This document shows, one piece after another, positions 25,458-35,282 of a DNA stretch of 64,000 nt. Origin of the DNA: Streptomyces misionensis. GTDB lineage: Bacteria; Actinomycetota; Actinomycetes; Streptomycetales; Streptomycetaceae. Positions within the stretch are counted from its first letter, which is position 1. Each line of letters opens with the position of its first letter. The translations under genes were made by a program, and so were the position numbers. The stretch is from assembly GCF_900104815.1 (NCBI RefSeq), contig NZ_FNTD01000004.1:682001-746000 (forward strand), in the 5' to 3' direction. Under the pieces are notes generated by a model. The model was not told where the DNA came from. It saw only the letters and a program-made list of their open reading frames with translations, and did not search any database.

Positions 25458-25985
25458 TCAGGCGCAGAGCACGCGCGTCTCGGGCGTGTACACGGGGCCG
25501 CCGTTGGTGTTGGTGCCGTCGCTGAACTCGGCGTAGAAGTACGAGTAGAAGCCGATGTTGCCGTTGCAGCCGGAGTCGGCCGCGACCTGGAGGGTCAGGG
25601 TGACGGTGCGGCTCTGACCGGGCGGGATGGTGGCGCCGTAGTTGGTGCCGAGGTTCGTCGGGCCGGTGCCGGAACAGGGCGTGGCGCTGCCGTCGGCGGC
25701 GGCCAGGCTGCAACCGGTGAAGCTGTACTTCAGGTCCGGGCGCTGGGTGGTCAGCCAGGTCGGGTCGATGGTCTGGTACACGAACAGGACGTCGTACGTC
25801 TTGTTGTTGGTGAGCGTCATCGACAGCTTGACCGAGCCACCGGGGGTGGTGGTGGCGCTGTCGGTGGTGAAGGCGAGGGAGGCCGGGGCCGTGTCGGCAC
25901 TGGCCCCGGTCGTGAGGCCGAAGACGGCGAGGACGACGGCGAGGACGGCGGTGAGACCGAGGCGTCTCAGCAGAGGTGATCGCAT
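25458..25985 (-). CDS. Small secreted protein of unknown function
   Basis: 175 residues from ATG 25985. Signal peptide MRSPLLRRLGLTAVLAVVLA with a probable cleavage after GASA near residue 31. The mature part is beta-rich and reads as an immunoglobulin-like/DUF11-type fold (GGSVKLSMTLTNNKTYDVLF ... PPGQSRTVTLTLQVAAD) with four cysteines that could form two disulfides. I do not recognise a named family. Start 10 codons further upstream is possible but gives a poorer signal peptide. Extracellular, function unknown. Confidence 0.7.
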   Translation of the reverse strand: MRSPLLRRLGLTAVLAVVLAVFGLTTGASADTAPASLAFTTDSATTTPGGSVKLSMTLTNNKTYDVLFVYQTIDPTWLTTQRPDLKYSFTGCSLAAADGSATPCSGTGPTNLGTNYGATIPPGQSRTVTLTLQVAADSGCNGNIGFYSYFYAEFSDGTNTNGGPVYTPETRVLCA

Positions 25986-26354
25986 GGCCCGGGAGGCTAG
26001 GGGCGCGCCCCGCACGCCGTCTGCCCCGTCCGGGGAACCCCGGAGAGGACCGGCGAAAAGCGGCCAATCGGTGAAGGCGATGTGATGACGCTGTGGTGAT
26101 CATGTGGGTACGGCATCCGCGCACCGTGCGGGCGGTGACCCCGGGGGCGCGCGGTGCCGGACGGGACACCGTGATACACCCGGGGTAATGGCGTGTACAC
26201 GACCCGTGCCCGCGGGCGGAACCGGGGCAACCGGTTGTGCGACGGCGTGTTTCCCGGCCAATCTGCGATTTCCGGCCGCCCGGGCCCCGCCCCGGCCCCC
26301 GCGCGGAGACCGGGACGGGGCCCGGGAGAGGCGCCCGCGGGCGAGCGGCTCACC
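25986..26354. other. Intergenic region with one terminator
   Basis: 369 bp between two minus-strand genes. The only structure I see is the long hairpin at 26281-26324. The promoter of the small secreted protein should lie near 25990-26150. Confidence 0.5.
26281..26324 (-). terminator. Terminator after the adenosine deaminase gene
   Basis: 15-bp arms (26281-26295 and 26310-26324) with a single C-A mismatch and a 14-nt loop, 30 bp past the stop of the deaminase. Confidence 0.78.
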
Positions 26355-27953
26355 TCATCCGTGTGCGTGCGCCCGCTCGAACGCCGCGAACGCGGCCTCC
26401 TGGCGCCACTCCAGGCGCGCCTTCGCGCTGCCCGCGAGGAACTGCCGGCAGCGCGCGCTGTGCACCGGCAGTCCGGGGTGCTCGGCGCGGCACACCTCGA
26501 CCGGGCGGTAGCCCTGGGCCGCGGGGTTGCCCTGCCACAGGTCGGCACCGGGCAGGAAGGCGTACTCCAGGGAGGCGCGGGCCAGGTCCTTCAGCTCGGG
26601 GTAGCCCAGGCCGTAGGTGGCGGCCGCGTACTGGTACTCGTGGCTGATGTCGATGCGGGAGACGCCGGGGTCGTCGGTGGCGAGGACGACCGGGACGCCG
26701 TAGCGGCGGTAGGTGGTGAAGGGGTGCTCGGCGCCCTTGACGCCGAGGATCTGGGCGTTGCTGGAGAAGGGCACCTCGACGGCGATCCGCCGGGCCGCCA
26801 TGGTGCGGGCGGTGCGCTGCCAGTCGTCCTCGTGGACGAGATCGACGCCGTGCCCGACGCGCTCGGTGTGCGCGACGTCGACGGCCTCCTTGATGTGGAA
26901 CTTCAGATCCGCGGGCTTGACCAGACCGGGCCACAGCTCGCCGGCGTGCAGGGTGACATGGGCCCTCGGGTACTGGGTGCGCAGATAGCCGACCATGCGC
27001 ATCTGCAGGCTGTAGTTCCGCAGCGAGCTGTCCCAGTCCTCGGGCTGGACGAGGTTGACGGCGACGAAGCGCGGGTCCGCCTCGGCGAGCCGCATGCCGA
27101 GGGCCAGCTGGGTGAACACCCGCACCGGCGAACCGCCCCGGGACGCCTGGGAGATCCAGCGGACGGTGAGCCCGCAGGCGGGCCGGGCCCCCGCCGTGCC
27201 GCAGTGCTCGGTGGCGCGGAACTCGGCGTCGCCGTCGTCGGCCTCCCCGCGTGCGTCGGCGACCAGCTTGTCCAGCCTGCCGCCCGCGACCAGCCTGCGG
27301 TGCAGGGCGGCCAGGTCGGCGTCCCAGCCCACCTCGTCGGCGAGCTTCTTCGCGCCGTCCGAGGCCGGGGTGACCATCGTCTCCAGGTACGACTGGTTGT
27401 TGCTCACGGCGGTGTCGGCGACCTGGGCGAGCAGCTTGCCGCGGTGCCGCCAGGTCACCTCGCCGAACTTGCCGAAGGTGTCGAAGAAGTGGTCGTGGCC
27501 GTTCTGGTCCGGCGGGAAGTCCTGCATGGACCAGGCGCGCACGATCGCCGCGTGGAAGGCGCGGTCGGTGCGCGCGTCGGCGGCGGGGCGGGTGCCGGCA
27601 CCGCAGGGCGAGGGGACCGCGGTCATCGTCGCGGTGTCGATGCACAGGCCGTCCTCGGCGGCCAGCTCGACGAGGTAGTCCGTGTTCACCGCGCCGGAGA
27701 GGTGGTTGTGCAGGTCGCCACCCTTGGGCAGCTCCCGGAAGAAGGCCCGCAGGGCCGCGGGCCGGTCCTTGACGGAGCGCAGATAGGCGTCGGTGCGGGC
27801 CTCGGCGGCCGTGACCTGCCGGGGCGGCGGCGCGGCGGGCCGGGCCCCCGGGCGCGCCGGCTGCGCGGCGGCGGGCAGGGCGGACAGCAGGGACAGGACG
27901 CTGAGGGTGCCGAGCACGGCCGGAACGACCCGGCGCGGTACGGCACTTCGCAT
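26355..27953 (-). CDS. Secreted adenosine deaminase (ADGF-like)
   Basis: 532 residues. Signal peptide at 1-30 (VLGTLSVLSLLSALPAAA). The amidohydrolase metal motif is HNHLSG (H82, H84); TLHAGE carries the His/Glu catalytic pair, RVGHGVDL the next His and LATDDPGVSR the metal Asp. The extended N-terminus and the long insertion before the HAGE motif resemble adenosine-deaminase growth-factor type enzymes rather than the cytosolic form. It should convert extracellular adenosine to inosine, perhaps for nucleoside scavenging. A GTG 12 nt upstream (27965) is an alternative start. Confidence 0.85.
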   Translation of the reverse strand: MRSAVPRRVVPAVLGTLSVLSLLSALPAAAQPARPGARPAAPPPRQVTAAEARTDAYLRSVKDRPAALRAFFRELPKGGDLHNHLSGAVNTDYLVELAAEDGLCIDTATMTAVPSPCGAGTRPAADARTDRAFHAAIVRAWSMQDFPPDQNGHDHFFDTFGKFGEVTWRHRGKLLAQVADTAVSNNQSYLETMVTPASDGAKKLADEVGWDADLAALHRRLVAGGRLDKLVADARGEADDGDAEFRATEHCGTAGARPACGLTVRWISQASRGGSPVRVFTQLALGMRLAEADPRFVAVNLVQPEDWDSSLRNYSLQMRMVGYLRTQYPRAHVTLHAGELWPGLVKPADLKFHIKEAVDVAHTERVGHGVDLVHEDDWQRTARTMAARRIAVEVPFSSNAQILGVKGAEHPFTTYRRYGVPVVLATDDPGVSRIDISHEYQYAAATYGLGYPELKDLARASLEYAFLPGADLWQGNPAAQGYRPVEVCRAEHPGLPVHSARCRQFLAGSAKARLEWRQEAAFAAFERAHAHG

Positions 27954-28233
27954 GTGCAGACTCACACCGGCATGATCACGGAAGGATCCCGGCGAAGGGG
28001 GCGCAACCGGCGCACGGCGACCGGAGAGCACCCTTGCGAGTGACACCTCCGTCTTCATGTCCGGTTCGGACCCGCCCTGCGGCCCGTGCGGACCCGCCCT
28101 GCGGTCGGGTACGGGCGCGCGTGCGGCGCGGACCGCGGGAAAGCCGACGGCCGCGGTGGCATGCGGGGCGTGGGCGGGGGTAGTCGCGATTGCGATCTCG
28201 TACACCGGCGACACACCACGGAGGCCCACCCCC

Positions 28234-28491
28234 ATGCTGATGGCACACCCCGCCGTACTGAAGGACCTCATCGCCCAGTACGAGGCCCTCACCCTGCTCG
28301 GCGCGAAGGAGAGCACTCCGGGGGCGCAGCAGCGGCTCGCGGACATCTCCTACACCCTGTGCGTGGCCACCGGCACACGGGACGTCGACATGGCGCTGAT
28401 CGCGGCCCGCCACCGGCTGTCCGGGGCGCGCCCGGAGGACGACTCGCTGCTCCGGGAACCGGCGCCCGTGGGGACGGTGTCCGCCGCCTGA
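28234..28491 (+). CDS. DUF5133-domain protein
   Basis: 85 residues from ATG 28234 with GGAGG 9 nt upstream. MLMAHPAVLKDLIAQYEAL, then DISYTLCVATGTRDVDMAL and DDSLL, match the small DUF5133 proteins abundant in Streptomyces. Helical, cytosolic, single conserved Cys. Function unknown; such genes are often found near regulators or stress genes. Probably monocistronic here. Confidence 0.82.
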   Translation: MLMAHPAVLKDLIAQYEALTLLGAKESTPGAQQRLADISYTLCVATGTRDVDMALIAARHRLSGARPEDDSLLREPAPVGTVSAA

Positions 28492-28638
28492 CCTCGCGGG
28501 CGACCCGCCACTCCCCCGAACTCGTCCCTTCCGGCTTCTGGTCGGCGGGACCTACCGGACGGTATACAGAACCGGTCGATCGCGCGAAGGCCGCTGTACG
28601 GCGCCGTCCGCGCCGTGTACCGGTCCCAGGGGGGAACC

Positions 28639-29559
28639 ATGAGCAACGACAGTCGTCCGGCGGGCGGGGCGAGAGCCCGGCGGCGGGCCGCGACCGTGGC
28701 GGCGGCGGTGGGCGGGTGCGCCCTCGTCGCCGCCTCCGCCGTCCCGGCCGCCGCGCACCCCGCGCGACACCACGGACACCGGCTCGACTACGTCGCCCTG
28801 GGCGACTCCTACACCTCGGGCCCCGGCATCCCCACGCAGGTGGACGCCAACTGCGCCCGCTCCGACCGGAACTACCCCTCGCTGGTGGCCGGCCGGGCCG
28901 GGGCGACCACGTTCACCGACGCCAGCTGCTCCGGAGCGACGACCACGCAGATGTGGCAGGCCCAGGGCAGCAATCCGCCCCAACTCGACGCGCTGTCACA
29001 GGACACGGACCTGGTGACGGTGCAGATCGGCGGCAACGACGTCGGGTTCGGCCCGATCATCGGCAGGTGCGCCGGCCTGGGCGTCCAGGACCCGGCGGGC
29101 AACCCGTGCGAGCGCGCCTACGAGGCGTCGGGGCAGGACGAGCTGGCCCTCGCCGTCCGGCGGACGGCGCCGAAGATCGCCCAGGTGCTGCGGGCCGTGC
29201 ACGCCCGGGCCCCGCACGCCCGGGTGCTGGTCGTCGGCTACCCCGATCTGCTGCCCGACGACGGCGTGGGCTGCTTCCCGCAGGTCCCCTTCGCCCAGGG
29301 TGACTTCGCCTACCTCAGGGACACCGAGAAGCGGCTGAACCTGATGCTGCGCACGCAGGCGGCCCGCAACCGGGCGGAGTACGTGGACACGTACGGGCCC
29401 ACGGTCGGCCACGACATGTGCAAGGCGCCCGCGGACCGCTGGATCGAGCCGCTCCAGCCGGCCTCGCCCGCGGCCCCGGCCCACCCCAACGCCCTCGGGG
29501 AGCAGGCCATGGCGGGCGCGGTCCTGAACCGGTCGGCGGGGAACCACGGGCACCGCTGA
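28639..29559 (+). CDS. Secreted SGNH/GDSL hydrolase (lipase/esterase)
   Basis: 306 residues. Signal peptide with Arg-rich start and AAAVGGCALVAASAVPAAA; block I GDSYTSG (nucleophile S57), block III IGGNDVGF (Asn) and the block V His in PAHPNALG. Closest in layout to Streptomyces coelicolor GDSL lipases with three disulfides (six cysteines visible). Hydrolyses ester bonds of lipids outside the cell. ATG 28639 follows a GGGGGAACC ribosome site. Confidence 0.88.
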   Translation: MSNDSRPAGGARARRRAATVAAAVGGCALVAASAVPAAAHPARHHGHRLDYVALGDSYTSGPGIPTQVDANCARSDRNYPSLVAGRAGATTFTDASCSGATTTQMWQAQGSNPPQLDALSQDTDLVTVQIGGNDVGFGPIIGRCAGLGVQDPAGNPCERAYEASGQDELALAVRRTAPKIAQVLRAVHARAPHARVLVVGYPDLLPDDGVGCFPQVPFAQGDFAYLRDTEKRLNLMLRTQAARNRAEYVDTYGPTVGHDMCKAPADRWIEPLQPASPAAPAHPNALGEQAMAGAVLNRSAGNHGHR

Positions 29560-29565
29560 GCGCAT

Positions 29566-29604
29566 CGGGGCGGGGCCTTCGACCGCGGGTCGCGGGCCGC
29601 CCCG
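29566..29604. terminator. Bidirectional terminator between lipase and phosphoglucomutase
   Basis: Outer arms CGGGGCGG / CCGCCCCG and an inner CGACC-GCG-GGTCG stem form one long hairpin between the convergent stops at 29559 and 29624. Confidence 0.65.
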
Positions 29605-29623
29605 TGACAGGCGGGGCCGCCGG

Positions 29624-31264
29624 TCAGCCGCCGAGCGCGCCCCGCACCACCGCCTGCGCCTCCTCCTGCACCCGGGCCAGGTGGTCCGGCCCGAGGAACG
29701 ACTCGGCGTAGACCTTGTACACGTCCTCGGTGCCCGAGGGGCGGGCCGCGAACCAGGCGTTCTCGGTGGTGACCTTGATGCCGCCGATGGCGGCGCCGTT
29801 GCCCGGCGCCTCGGTGAGCACGGCCGTAACCGGCTCGCCCGCGAGGCTGTCCGCGGTGACCTGCGCGGGCGACAACTTGCCCAGCAGCGCCTTCTGTTCA
29901 CGGGTCGCGGGCGCGTCGATGCGGGCGTAGGCGGGCTCGCCGAAGCGCTCGGTGAGGGCGGCGTAGTGCTCGGAGGGGGTCCGCTCGGTGACGGCGGTGA
30001 TCTCGGAGGCGAGCAGCGCCAGGATGATGCCGTCCTTGTCGGTGGTCCACACCGAGCCGTCCCGGCGCAGGAAGGACGCGCCGGCCGACTCCTCGCCGCC
30101 GAAGCCGAGGTCGCCGCCGAGCAGTCCGTCCACGAACCACTTGAAGCCGACGGGGACTTCGACCAGTCGGCGCCCGAGGTCGGCGGCGACCCGGTCGATC
30201 ATGGTGGAGGAGACCAGGGTCTTGCCGATGCCCGTGCCGGCCGGCCACTGCGCGCGGTGCCGGTAGAGGTAGTCGATGGCGACGGCCAGGTAGTGGTTGG
30301 GGTTCATCAGACCCGCGTCCGGGGTGACGATGCCGTGCCGGTCGGCGTCGGCGTCGTTGCCGGTGGCGATGCGGTAGGTCGCGCGCTGCTCGATCAGCGA
30401 GGCCATGGCGTAGGGCGAGGAGCAGTCCATCCGGATCTGCCCGTCCCAGTCCAGCGTCATGAAGCGCCAGGTGGGGTCGGTGTGCGGGTTGACCACCGTG
30501 AGGTCGAGGCGGTGCTGTTCGGCGATCCGGCCCCAGTACGCGACGGAGGCGCCGCCGAGCGGGTCGGCGCCGATGCGCACCCCGGCCGCGCGGACGGCGT
30601 CGAGGTCCAGCACCGCGGGCAGGTCGTCGACGTAGGTGCCGAGGAAGTCGTGTCGCCCGGTGGTGTCGGCGGCGAGCGCGCGGGCGTAGGGCAGCCGTCG
30701 TACGTCCTTCAGGCCGCCGGTGATGATCTCGTTGGCACGGTCCTGGATCCAGGAGGTGGCGTCCGAGGCGGCCGGGCCGCCGCTGGGCGGGTTGTACTTG
30801 AAGCCGCCGTCGGCGGGCGGGTTGTGCGAGGGGGTGACGACCACGCCGTCGGCGAGGTGCGTGGTGCGGCCCCGGTTGTGACCGAGGATGGCGTGCGAGA
30901 CGGCAGGGGTGGGGGTGTAGCCGTCGGCGCTGTCGATCAGCACGCCTACCCCGTTGGCGGCGAACACCTCCAGCGCGGTGACCTTCGCGGGTTCCGACAG
31001 GGCGTGGGTGTCGGCGCCCAGGAAGAGCGGGCCGTCGATGCCCCGGCCCGCGCGGTACTCGCAGATGGCCTGGCTGGTGGCGGCGATGTGGTCCTCGTTG
31101 AAGGCGCTCGCCAGGGACGAGCCCCGGTGCCCCGAGGTGCCGAACGCCACGCGCTGGGCCGGGTCGGCCGGGTCCGGGTGCAGCGCGTAGTACGCCGTGA
31201 CCAGCCGCGCCACGTCGACCAGGTCCTCGGGGCCGGCAGGCCGGCCGGCTCGCTCGTGCGCCAT
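29624..31264 (-). CDS. pgm: Phosphoglucomutase, alpha-D-glucose phosphate specific
   Basis: 546 residues, the family length. The phosphoserine loop is TPSHNPP (S146), the metal loop [10 protein letters not shown], the sugar-binding loop GEESAGAS and the phosphate-binding loop [25 protein letters not shown] near residue 41 is the N-terminal signature of the alpha-D-glucose-phosphate class. Interconverts glucose-1-phosphate and glucose-6-phosphate, linking glycogen/trehalose and nucleotide-sugar metabolism, which could feed the polysaccharide locus at 16-25 kb. Complete, no frameshift. Confidence 0.95.
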   Translation of the reverse strand: MAHERAGRPAGPEDLVDVARLVTAYYALHPDPADPAQRVAFGTSGHRGSSLASAFNEDHIAATSQAICEYRAGRGIDGPLFLGADTHALSEPAKVTALEVFAANGVGVLIDSADGYTPTPAVSHAILGHNRGRTTHLADGVVVTPSHNPPADGGFKYNPPSGGPAASDATSWIQDRANEIITGGLKDVRRLPYARALAADTTGRHDFLGTYVDDLPAVLDLDAVRAAGVRIGADPLGGASVAYWGRIAEQHRLDLTVVNPHTDPTWRFMTLDWDGQIRMDCSSPYAMASLIEQRATYRIATGNDADADRHGIVTPDAGLMNPNHYLAVAIDYLYRHRAQWPAGTGIGKTLVSSTMIDRVAADLGRRLVEVPVGFKWFVDGLLGGDLGFGGEESAGASFLRRDGSVWTTDKDGIILALLASEITAVTERTPSEHYAALTERFGEPAYARIDAPATREQKALLGKLSPAQVTADSLAGEPVTAVLTEAPGNGAAIGGIKVTTENAWFAARPSGTEDVYKVYAESFLGPDHLARVQEEAQAVVRGALGG

Positions 31265-31368
31265 GAGTACGTTCCTCCACGTCGGTGTCGGTCGCTCGCT
31301 CCCGCCATCTTTCCTCGTCAGGGCGTTCGTATGCGAGTTTGGACGCCGCCTGGCCGACGACTTTCGGG

Positions 31369-31405
31369 CCGCCGCGCCGCGCGGCCGGAGCGCGCGGCAC
31401 GGCGG
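31369..31405 (-). terminator. Terminator after chitosanase
   Basis: 15-bp arms (31369-31383 and 31391-31405) with one mismatch and a 7-nt loop, starting 17 bp beyond the chitosanase stop. Confidence 0.75.
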
Positions 31406-31421
31406 GAGACAGGGGCGAGGC

Positions 31422-32264
31422 TCAGCCGATGTGGTAGCTGTCGCCGTAGACCTTCCAGTCGAGCGGGGTCTTCAGGTCGAGGTTGCCCTTGCGCAGGAAG
31501 ACGCGCTGCTCGGTGTCGACGCGGCTGGTGTCGCTGTGGGCCTCCTCCTGCTTCATGGCCCACACCCGGGCGTCGAGGAAGGCGTTGAGGTACGCCGTCT
31601 CGTCGCCGCCCTGGGCCGGGGTGCCGGCGCTGCGCAGGGCGCGCTTGCGGATGCTGCCGAAGCTGGTGGGGTCGTCGCCGTCGCCGTGCATGACGATGGC
31701 GTCGTAGTAGCAGAACTGGCCGAGGGCGCGCAGTCCGTCGCTCTTGCCCCGGGACACCGCGGGGTCGAAGTAGACCCGGTCGCGCTCGTCGTTCTGGCAC
31801 TGCTGGAACACCGTGTCCCGCGCGGCATTGCGCCAGTCGTCGGGGAAGTCCGGGTCGAGGCCGGAGTGCGAGTCGCTGCCGTCGACCTTGCGCAGGGCGG
31901 GCAGGTACCGGGCGAGGACGTTGCCGGGCTTGCGGTCGGCGTAGAGCTGGACGACCTCCAGCATGTCGCCGGTGCCGGAGCAGAAGCCGATGATGCCGGC
32001 CGTGTAGCCGCGGCCGTCGCCGATGTCCTCGATGTACTTGTACTGGGCCTTCCAGTCGAGCGAGGAGTTCTCCGCGCTCGACACCAGCTTCATCGCGATC
32101 TCCTTCTTCGCGGGGTCGTCGAGGCCGGTCGCGGCGGCGACCGCCGGGGCCGCGCCGGCGCGCTGGGCCCCGATGACGGCGCCGGCGGCCACGGCGCCGA
32201 GCGCGGCGACGAGGGAGCGGCGGGACAGACGGGCGAGGGCTGCTGTTTCGCGGTCTTCGTGCAC
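31422..32264 (-). CDS. csn: Secreted GH46 chitosanase (Tat signal)
   Basis: 280 residues from GTG 32264 (GTG 32267 is equally possible; GGAG lies 5-8 nt upstream). N-terminal twin-arginine signal [18 protein letters not shown]. The mature enzyme closely follows Streptomyces sp. N174 chitosanase: [18 protein letters not shown] carries the catalytic acid E65 (N174 E22) and [10 protein letters not shown] carries D83 (N174 D40). Hydrolyses beta-1,4 glucosamine links of chitosan. The promoter holds a palindrome of the type reported for chitosanase repression, so induction by chitosan oligomers is expected. Confidence 0.94.
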   Translation of the reverse strand: MHEDRETAALARLSRRSLVAALGAVAAGAVIGAQRAGAAPAVAAATGLDDPAKKEIAMKLVSSAENSSLDWKAQYKYIEDIGDGRGYTAGIIGFCSGTGDMLEVVQLYADRKPGNVLARYLPALRKVDGSDSHSGLDPDFPDDWRNAARDTVFQQCQNDERDRVYFDPAVSRGKSDGLRALGQFCYYDAIVMHGDGDDPTSFGSIRKRALRSAGTPAQGGDETAYLNAFLDARVWAMKQEEAHSDTSRVDTEQRVFLRKGNLDLKTPLDWKVYGDSYHIG

Positions 32265-32319
32265 CACGGGAGCTCCAAGGGGAGTGGGGGGTGGTGGTTC
32301 GGACCAGCACGAGTACTGG

Positions 32320-32334
32320 TAGGAAAGTTTCCTA
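32320..32334. promoter_or_regulatory. Chitosanase operator (csn-type palindrome)
   Basis: TAGGAAAGTTTCCTA, a perfect 15-bp palindrome 56 bp upstream of the chitosanase start. It matches the GAAAnTTTC-centred palindrome I recall from actinobacterial csn promoters, bound by the ROK-family repressor CsnR. No CsnR gene is in the window. Confidence 0.75.
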
Positions 32335-32407
32335 TCAGAGCCCGCGAAGACCGGTAACCCGGCCCGCGTGAAGTTCGTAGGATCGGACAGCCCGGCGTCC
32401 GCCCGGC

Positions 32408-33946
32408 TCAGCCGCGCGGCGCCCGCTCCCCCGCCCGCTCGTACAACTCCCGGGAGACGGTGATCAGTTCGCGCCGCTCGGCGCGGGAGCCGACCATCGG
32501 CCGCGACCCCTTCAGCGGCACCTGGGCACTCTCGGGCAGGAACCTGACGGTGAGCAGTCCGATGACTCCGGCCAGCATCAGGTAGTAGGCGGGCATCAGC
32601 TTGTCCCCGGTCGCCTCGACCAGTGCGGCGGTGACCAGCGGGGTGGTGCCGCCGAAGGCCGCGACCGCGATGTTGAAGCCGATGCCCATGGCCGCATAGC
32701 GCACCGCCGTCGGGAACAGCGCCGGCAGGGTGGCGGCGCTCGGCGCGGCGAAGCAGGCCAGCAGCGTGGACAGGATCAGCACCCCGAGCACCGGCGGCCA
32801 GGTGCCCTGCGCCTTGAGCAGCAGGAAGGAGGGCACGGCCAGGACGATCATCGCGACCGCGGCGACGCCGTACACCGGCCGCCGTCCGATCCGGTCGCTG
32901 AGCCGGCCGAGGAAGGTGATCAGGACGACGATCCACACCATGCCGATGAGCACCAGGAGGTCCGCGAAGCCGGCCGAGCGGTGCAGCGTCTCGGTCTGGT
33001 AGGTGGGCAGGTACCCGGTGACCATGTAGTTGGTGACGTTGTACAGCAGCACCAGGCCCATGCAGATGAGCAGCGGCCGCCAGTGGTTGCGGACGATGTC
33101 CTTCAGCTCGCTGCCCGTCGACTCCTGCGCCAGCGCCTTCTCGTGCTCGTCCAGTTGCTGCTGGAAGGCCGGGGACTCCTCCAGCTTGAGCCGCATGTAC
33201 AGGCCGATCACACCGAGCGGCCCGGCGATCAGGAAGGGCACACGCCAGCCCCAGGAGAGCATCTGGGCGTCGGTCAGCAGCAGGCCGAGCACCGTGACGA
33301 GGGCCGAGCCGAGGGCGTAGCCGACGAAGGTGCCGAAGTCGAGCCAGCTGGACAGGAAGCCGCGCCTGCGGTCGGGCGCGTACTCGGCGACGAAGGTGGT
33401 GGCACCGCCGTACTCGCCGCCGGTGGAGAAGCCCTGGACCATCCGGGCCAGCAGGAGCAGCAGCGGGGCGGCGATGCCGATGGTCGCGTATCCCGGGATG
33501 ACGCCGATGGCGAAGGTGCCCACCGACATCATGATCATGGTGGTGGCGAGCACCTTCTGCCGGCCGACCCGGTCGCCGAGCGGCCCGAAGAACAGCCCGC
33601 CGAGGGGCCGTACCACGAAGGCGGCGGCGAAGGTCGCGAACGAGGAGACGACCTGGGCGGCCGGGGAGGCGCCCGGGAAGAAGACCTTGCCGATGGTGGC
33701 CGCCAGGTAGCTGTAGACGCCGAAGTCGAACCACTCCATGCAGTTGCCGAGCGCCGAGGCGCCGACGGCGCGCCGCAGCAGCGGGCGCTCCACGACCTGC
33801 ACGTCGTCCTGGCGGAACGCGCGCCGGTTGCGGTGCAGCCTGCGGGTCAGATCCGCACGCACCTGACGCGGCAGCCGGGCCACCGCCGGTGCGGCCGCCG
33901 CTCCGTTCCCGTCCCGCCGGTCGCCCGGGGACATCGCCTCGCTCAC
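32408..33946 (-). CDS. MFS transporter, metabolite:H+ symporter (ProP/MHS-like)
   Basis: 512 residues with 12 predicted membrane helices. GTG 33946 is chosen because GGAGG is 5 nt upstream. NCMEWFDFGVYSYLAATIG, GPLGDRVGRQKVL and RMVQGFSTGGEYGGA are the signatures of the metabolite:H+ symporter subfamily (ProP, KgtP, ShiA). The 45-residue cytosolic N-terminus is Arg-rich. Probably imports a compatible solute or organic acid by proton symport; substrate uncertain. Standalone minus-strand gene divergent from the aldo/keto reductase. Confidence 0.88.
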   Translation of the reverse strand: MSEAMSPGDRRDGNGAAAAPAVARLPRQVRADLTRRLHRNRRAFRQDDVQVVERPLLRRAVGASALGNCMEWFDFGVYSYLAATIGKVFFPGASPAAQVVSSFATFAAAFVVRPLGGLFFGPLGDRVGRQKVLATTMIMMSVGTFAIGVIPGYATIGIAAPLLLLLARMVQGFSTGGEYGGATTFVAEYAPDRRRGFLSSWLDFGTFVGYALGSALVTVLGLLLTDAQMLSWGWRVPFLIAGPLGVIGLYMRLKLEESPAFQQQLDEHEKALAQESTGSELKDIVRNHWRPLLICMGLVLLYNVTNYMVTGYLPTYQTETLHRSAGFADLLVLIGMVWIVVLITFLGRLSDRIGRRPVYGVAAVAMIVLAVPSFLLLKAQGTWPPVLGVLILSTLLACFAAPSAATLPALFPTAVRYAAMGIGFNIAVAAFGGTTPLVTAALVEATGDKLMPAYYLMLAGVIGLLTVRFLPESAQVPLKGSRPMVGSRAERRELITVSRELYERAGERAPRG

Positions 33947-34122
33947 GAGCGCCTCCTTCCGTACTACGTACCGGTGACCGCCTGCCCCTGTGCCCGATTC
34001 AGAAACGGAACCGCTCAATCCCATCCGGGTGCGCGGTTGGACTTGCGGATCACCGCGGAGCAGGGTGGACGGGTCCCCTGGCACCGTGGGGACGCCCCTA
34101 CGCACCACCCGGAGAACACCCG

Positions 34123-35166
34123 ATGACCCACGTCGCGGACCCCGCTCGTTACGACGGCGCCATGCGCTACCGGCGCACCGGCCGCTCGGGGCTCGACCTG
34201 CCGGTCCTGTCCCTGGGCTACTGGCACAACTTCGGCGACGACCGCCCGTTCGAGACGCAGCGCGAGATCGCCCTGCGCGCCTTCGACCTCGGGATCACCC
34301 ATCACGACCTGGCGAACAACTACGGCCCGCCGTACGGCTCGGCGGAGGAGAACTTCGGCCGGCTGATGCGCGGCGACCTCGCCCCCTACCGGGACGAGCT
34401 GGTGATCTCCACCAAGGCGGGCTGGGACATGTGGCCCGGCCCGTACGGGCAGGGCGGGGGCTCGCGCAAGTACCTGCTGGCCTCGCTGGACCAGTCGCTG
34501 CGCCGGATGGGCGTGGACTACGTGGACATCTTCTACTCCCACCGGCTGGACGCGAGCACGCCGCTGGAGGAGACGATGGGCGCGCTGGACACGGCCGTCC
34601 GCCAGGGCAAGGCGCTCTACGTCGGCATCTCCTCCTACGACGCCGAGCGCACCCGGCAGGCCGCCGCGATCCTGCGCGACCTCGGCACCCCACTGCTGAT
34701 CCACCAGCCGTCGTACAACATGCTCAACCGCTGGATCGAGACCGAGGGCCTGCTGGACGTGGCGCAGGAGGAGGGCTTCGGGGTCATCGGCTTCACGGCG
34801 CTCGCCCAGGGCCTGCTGACCGGCCGGTACCTGGAGGGGGTGCCGCAGGACTCGCGGGCCGCGCGGAGCACGTCGTTCGACCGTTCCTGGCTGACCGAGG
34901 ACATGGTGCGCCGGCTGCGCGCCCTGAACCAGATCGCGGCCCGGCGCGGGCAGACACTGGCCCAGCTGGCGCTCGCCTGGGCACTGCGCGACCAGCGGGT
35001 GACGTCCCTGGTCGTCGGCGCCTCCCGCACCGAGCAGCTGGAGCAGAACGTGGCCGCCCTGGACAACCTGGACTTCACCGACGAGGAGCTGGCGGAGATC
35101 GACACGTGCGCCACCGACGGCGGCGTGGACCTGTGGCGCGAAGCCCGGCTGGGCACTCTCGGCTGA
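34123..35166 (+). CDS. Aldo/keto reductase (YghZ/GAP-reductase type)
   Basis: 347 residues. The AKR tetrad is visible: Asp/Tyr in HHDLANNYGPPYGSAEENFG, Lys in ISTKAGWDMWPGPYG, and His in YSHRLD. The sequence around GWDMWPGPYGQGGGSRKYL and the MLNRWIE segment match the L-glyceraldehyde-3-phosphate reductase (YghZ, AKR14) group. It reduces aldehydes such as methylglyoxal or L-glyceraldehyde-3-phosphate with NADPH. GGAG sits 8 nt before ATG 34123. Confidence 0.9.
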   Translation: MTHVADPARYDGAMRYRRTGRSGLDLPVLSLGYWHNFGDDRPFETQREIALRAFDLGITHHDLANNYGPPYGSAEENFGRLMRGDLAPYRDELVISTKAGWDMWPGPYGQGGGSRKYLLASLDQSLRRMGVDYVDIFYSHRLDASTPLEETMGALDTAVRQGKALYVGISSYDAERTRQAAAILRDLGTPLLIHQPSYNMLNRWIETEGLLDVAQEEGFGVIGFTALAQGLLTGRYLEGVPQDSRAARSTSFDRSWLTEDMVRRLRALNQIAARRGQTLAQLALAWALRDQRVTSLVVGASRTEQLEQNVAALDNLDFTDEELAEIDTCATDGGVDLWREARLGTLG

Positions 35167-35282
35167 TCGCTCCGGATCACCGGCGGATATGTGACGTTCA
35201 TCACAGAAATAAAGGATAAATAGGACTTATTCTGGCAACTCGAACAGTCCTGTGATCCTCACCTCAAGGAGCCGCTCGCCGC

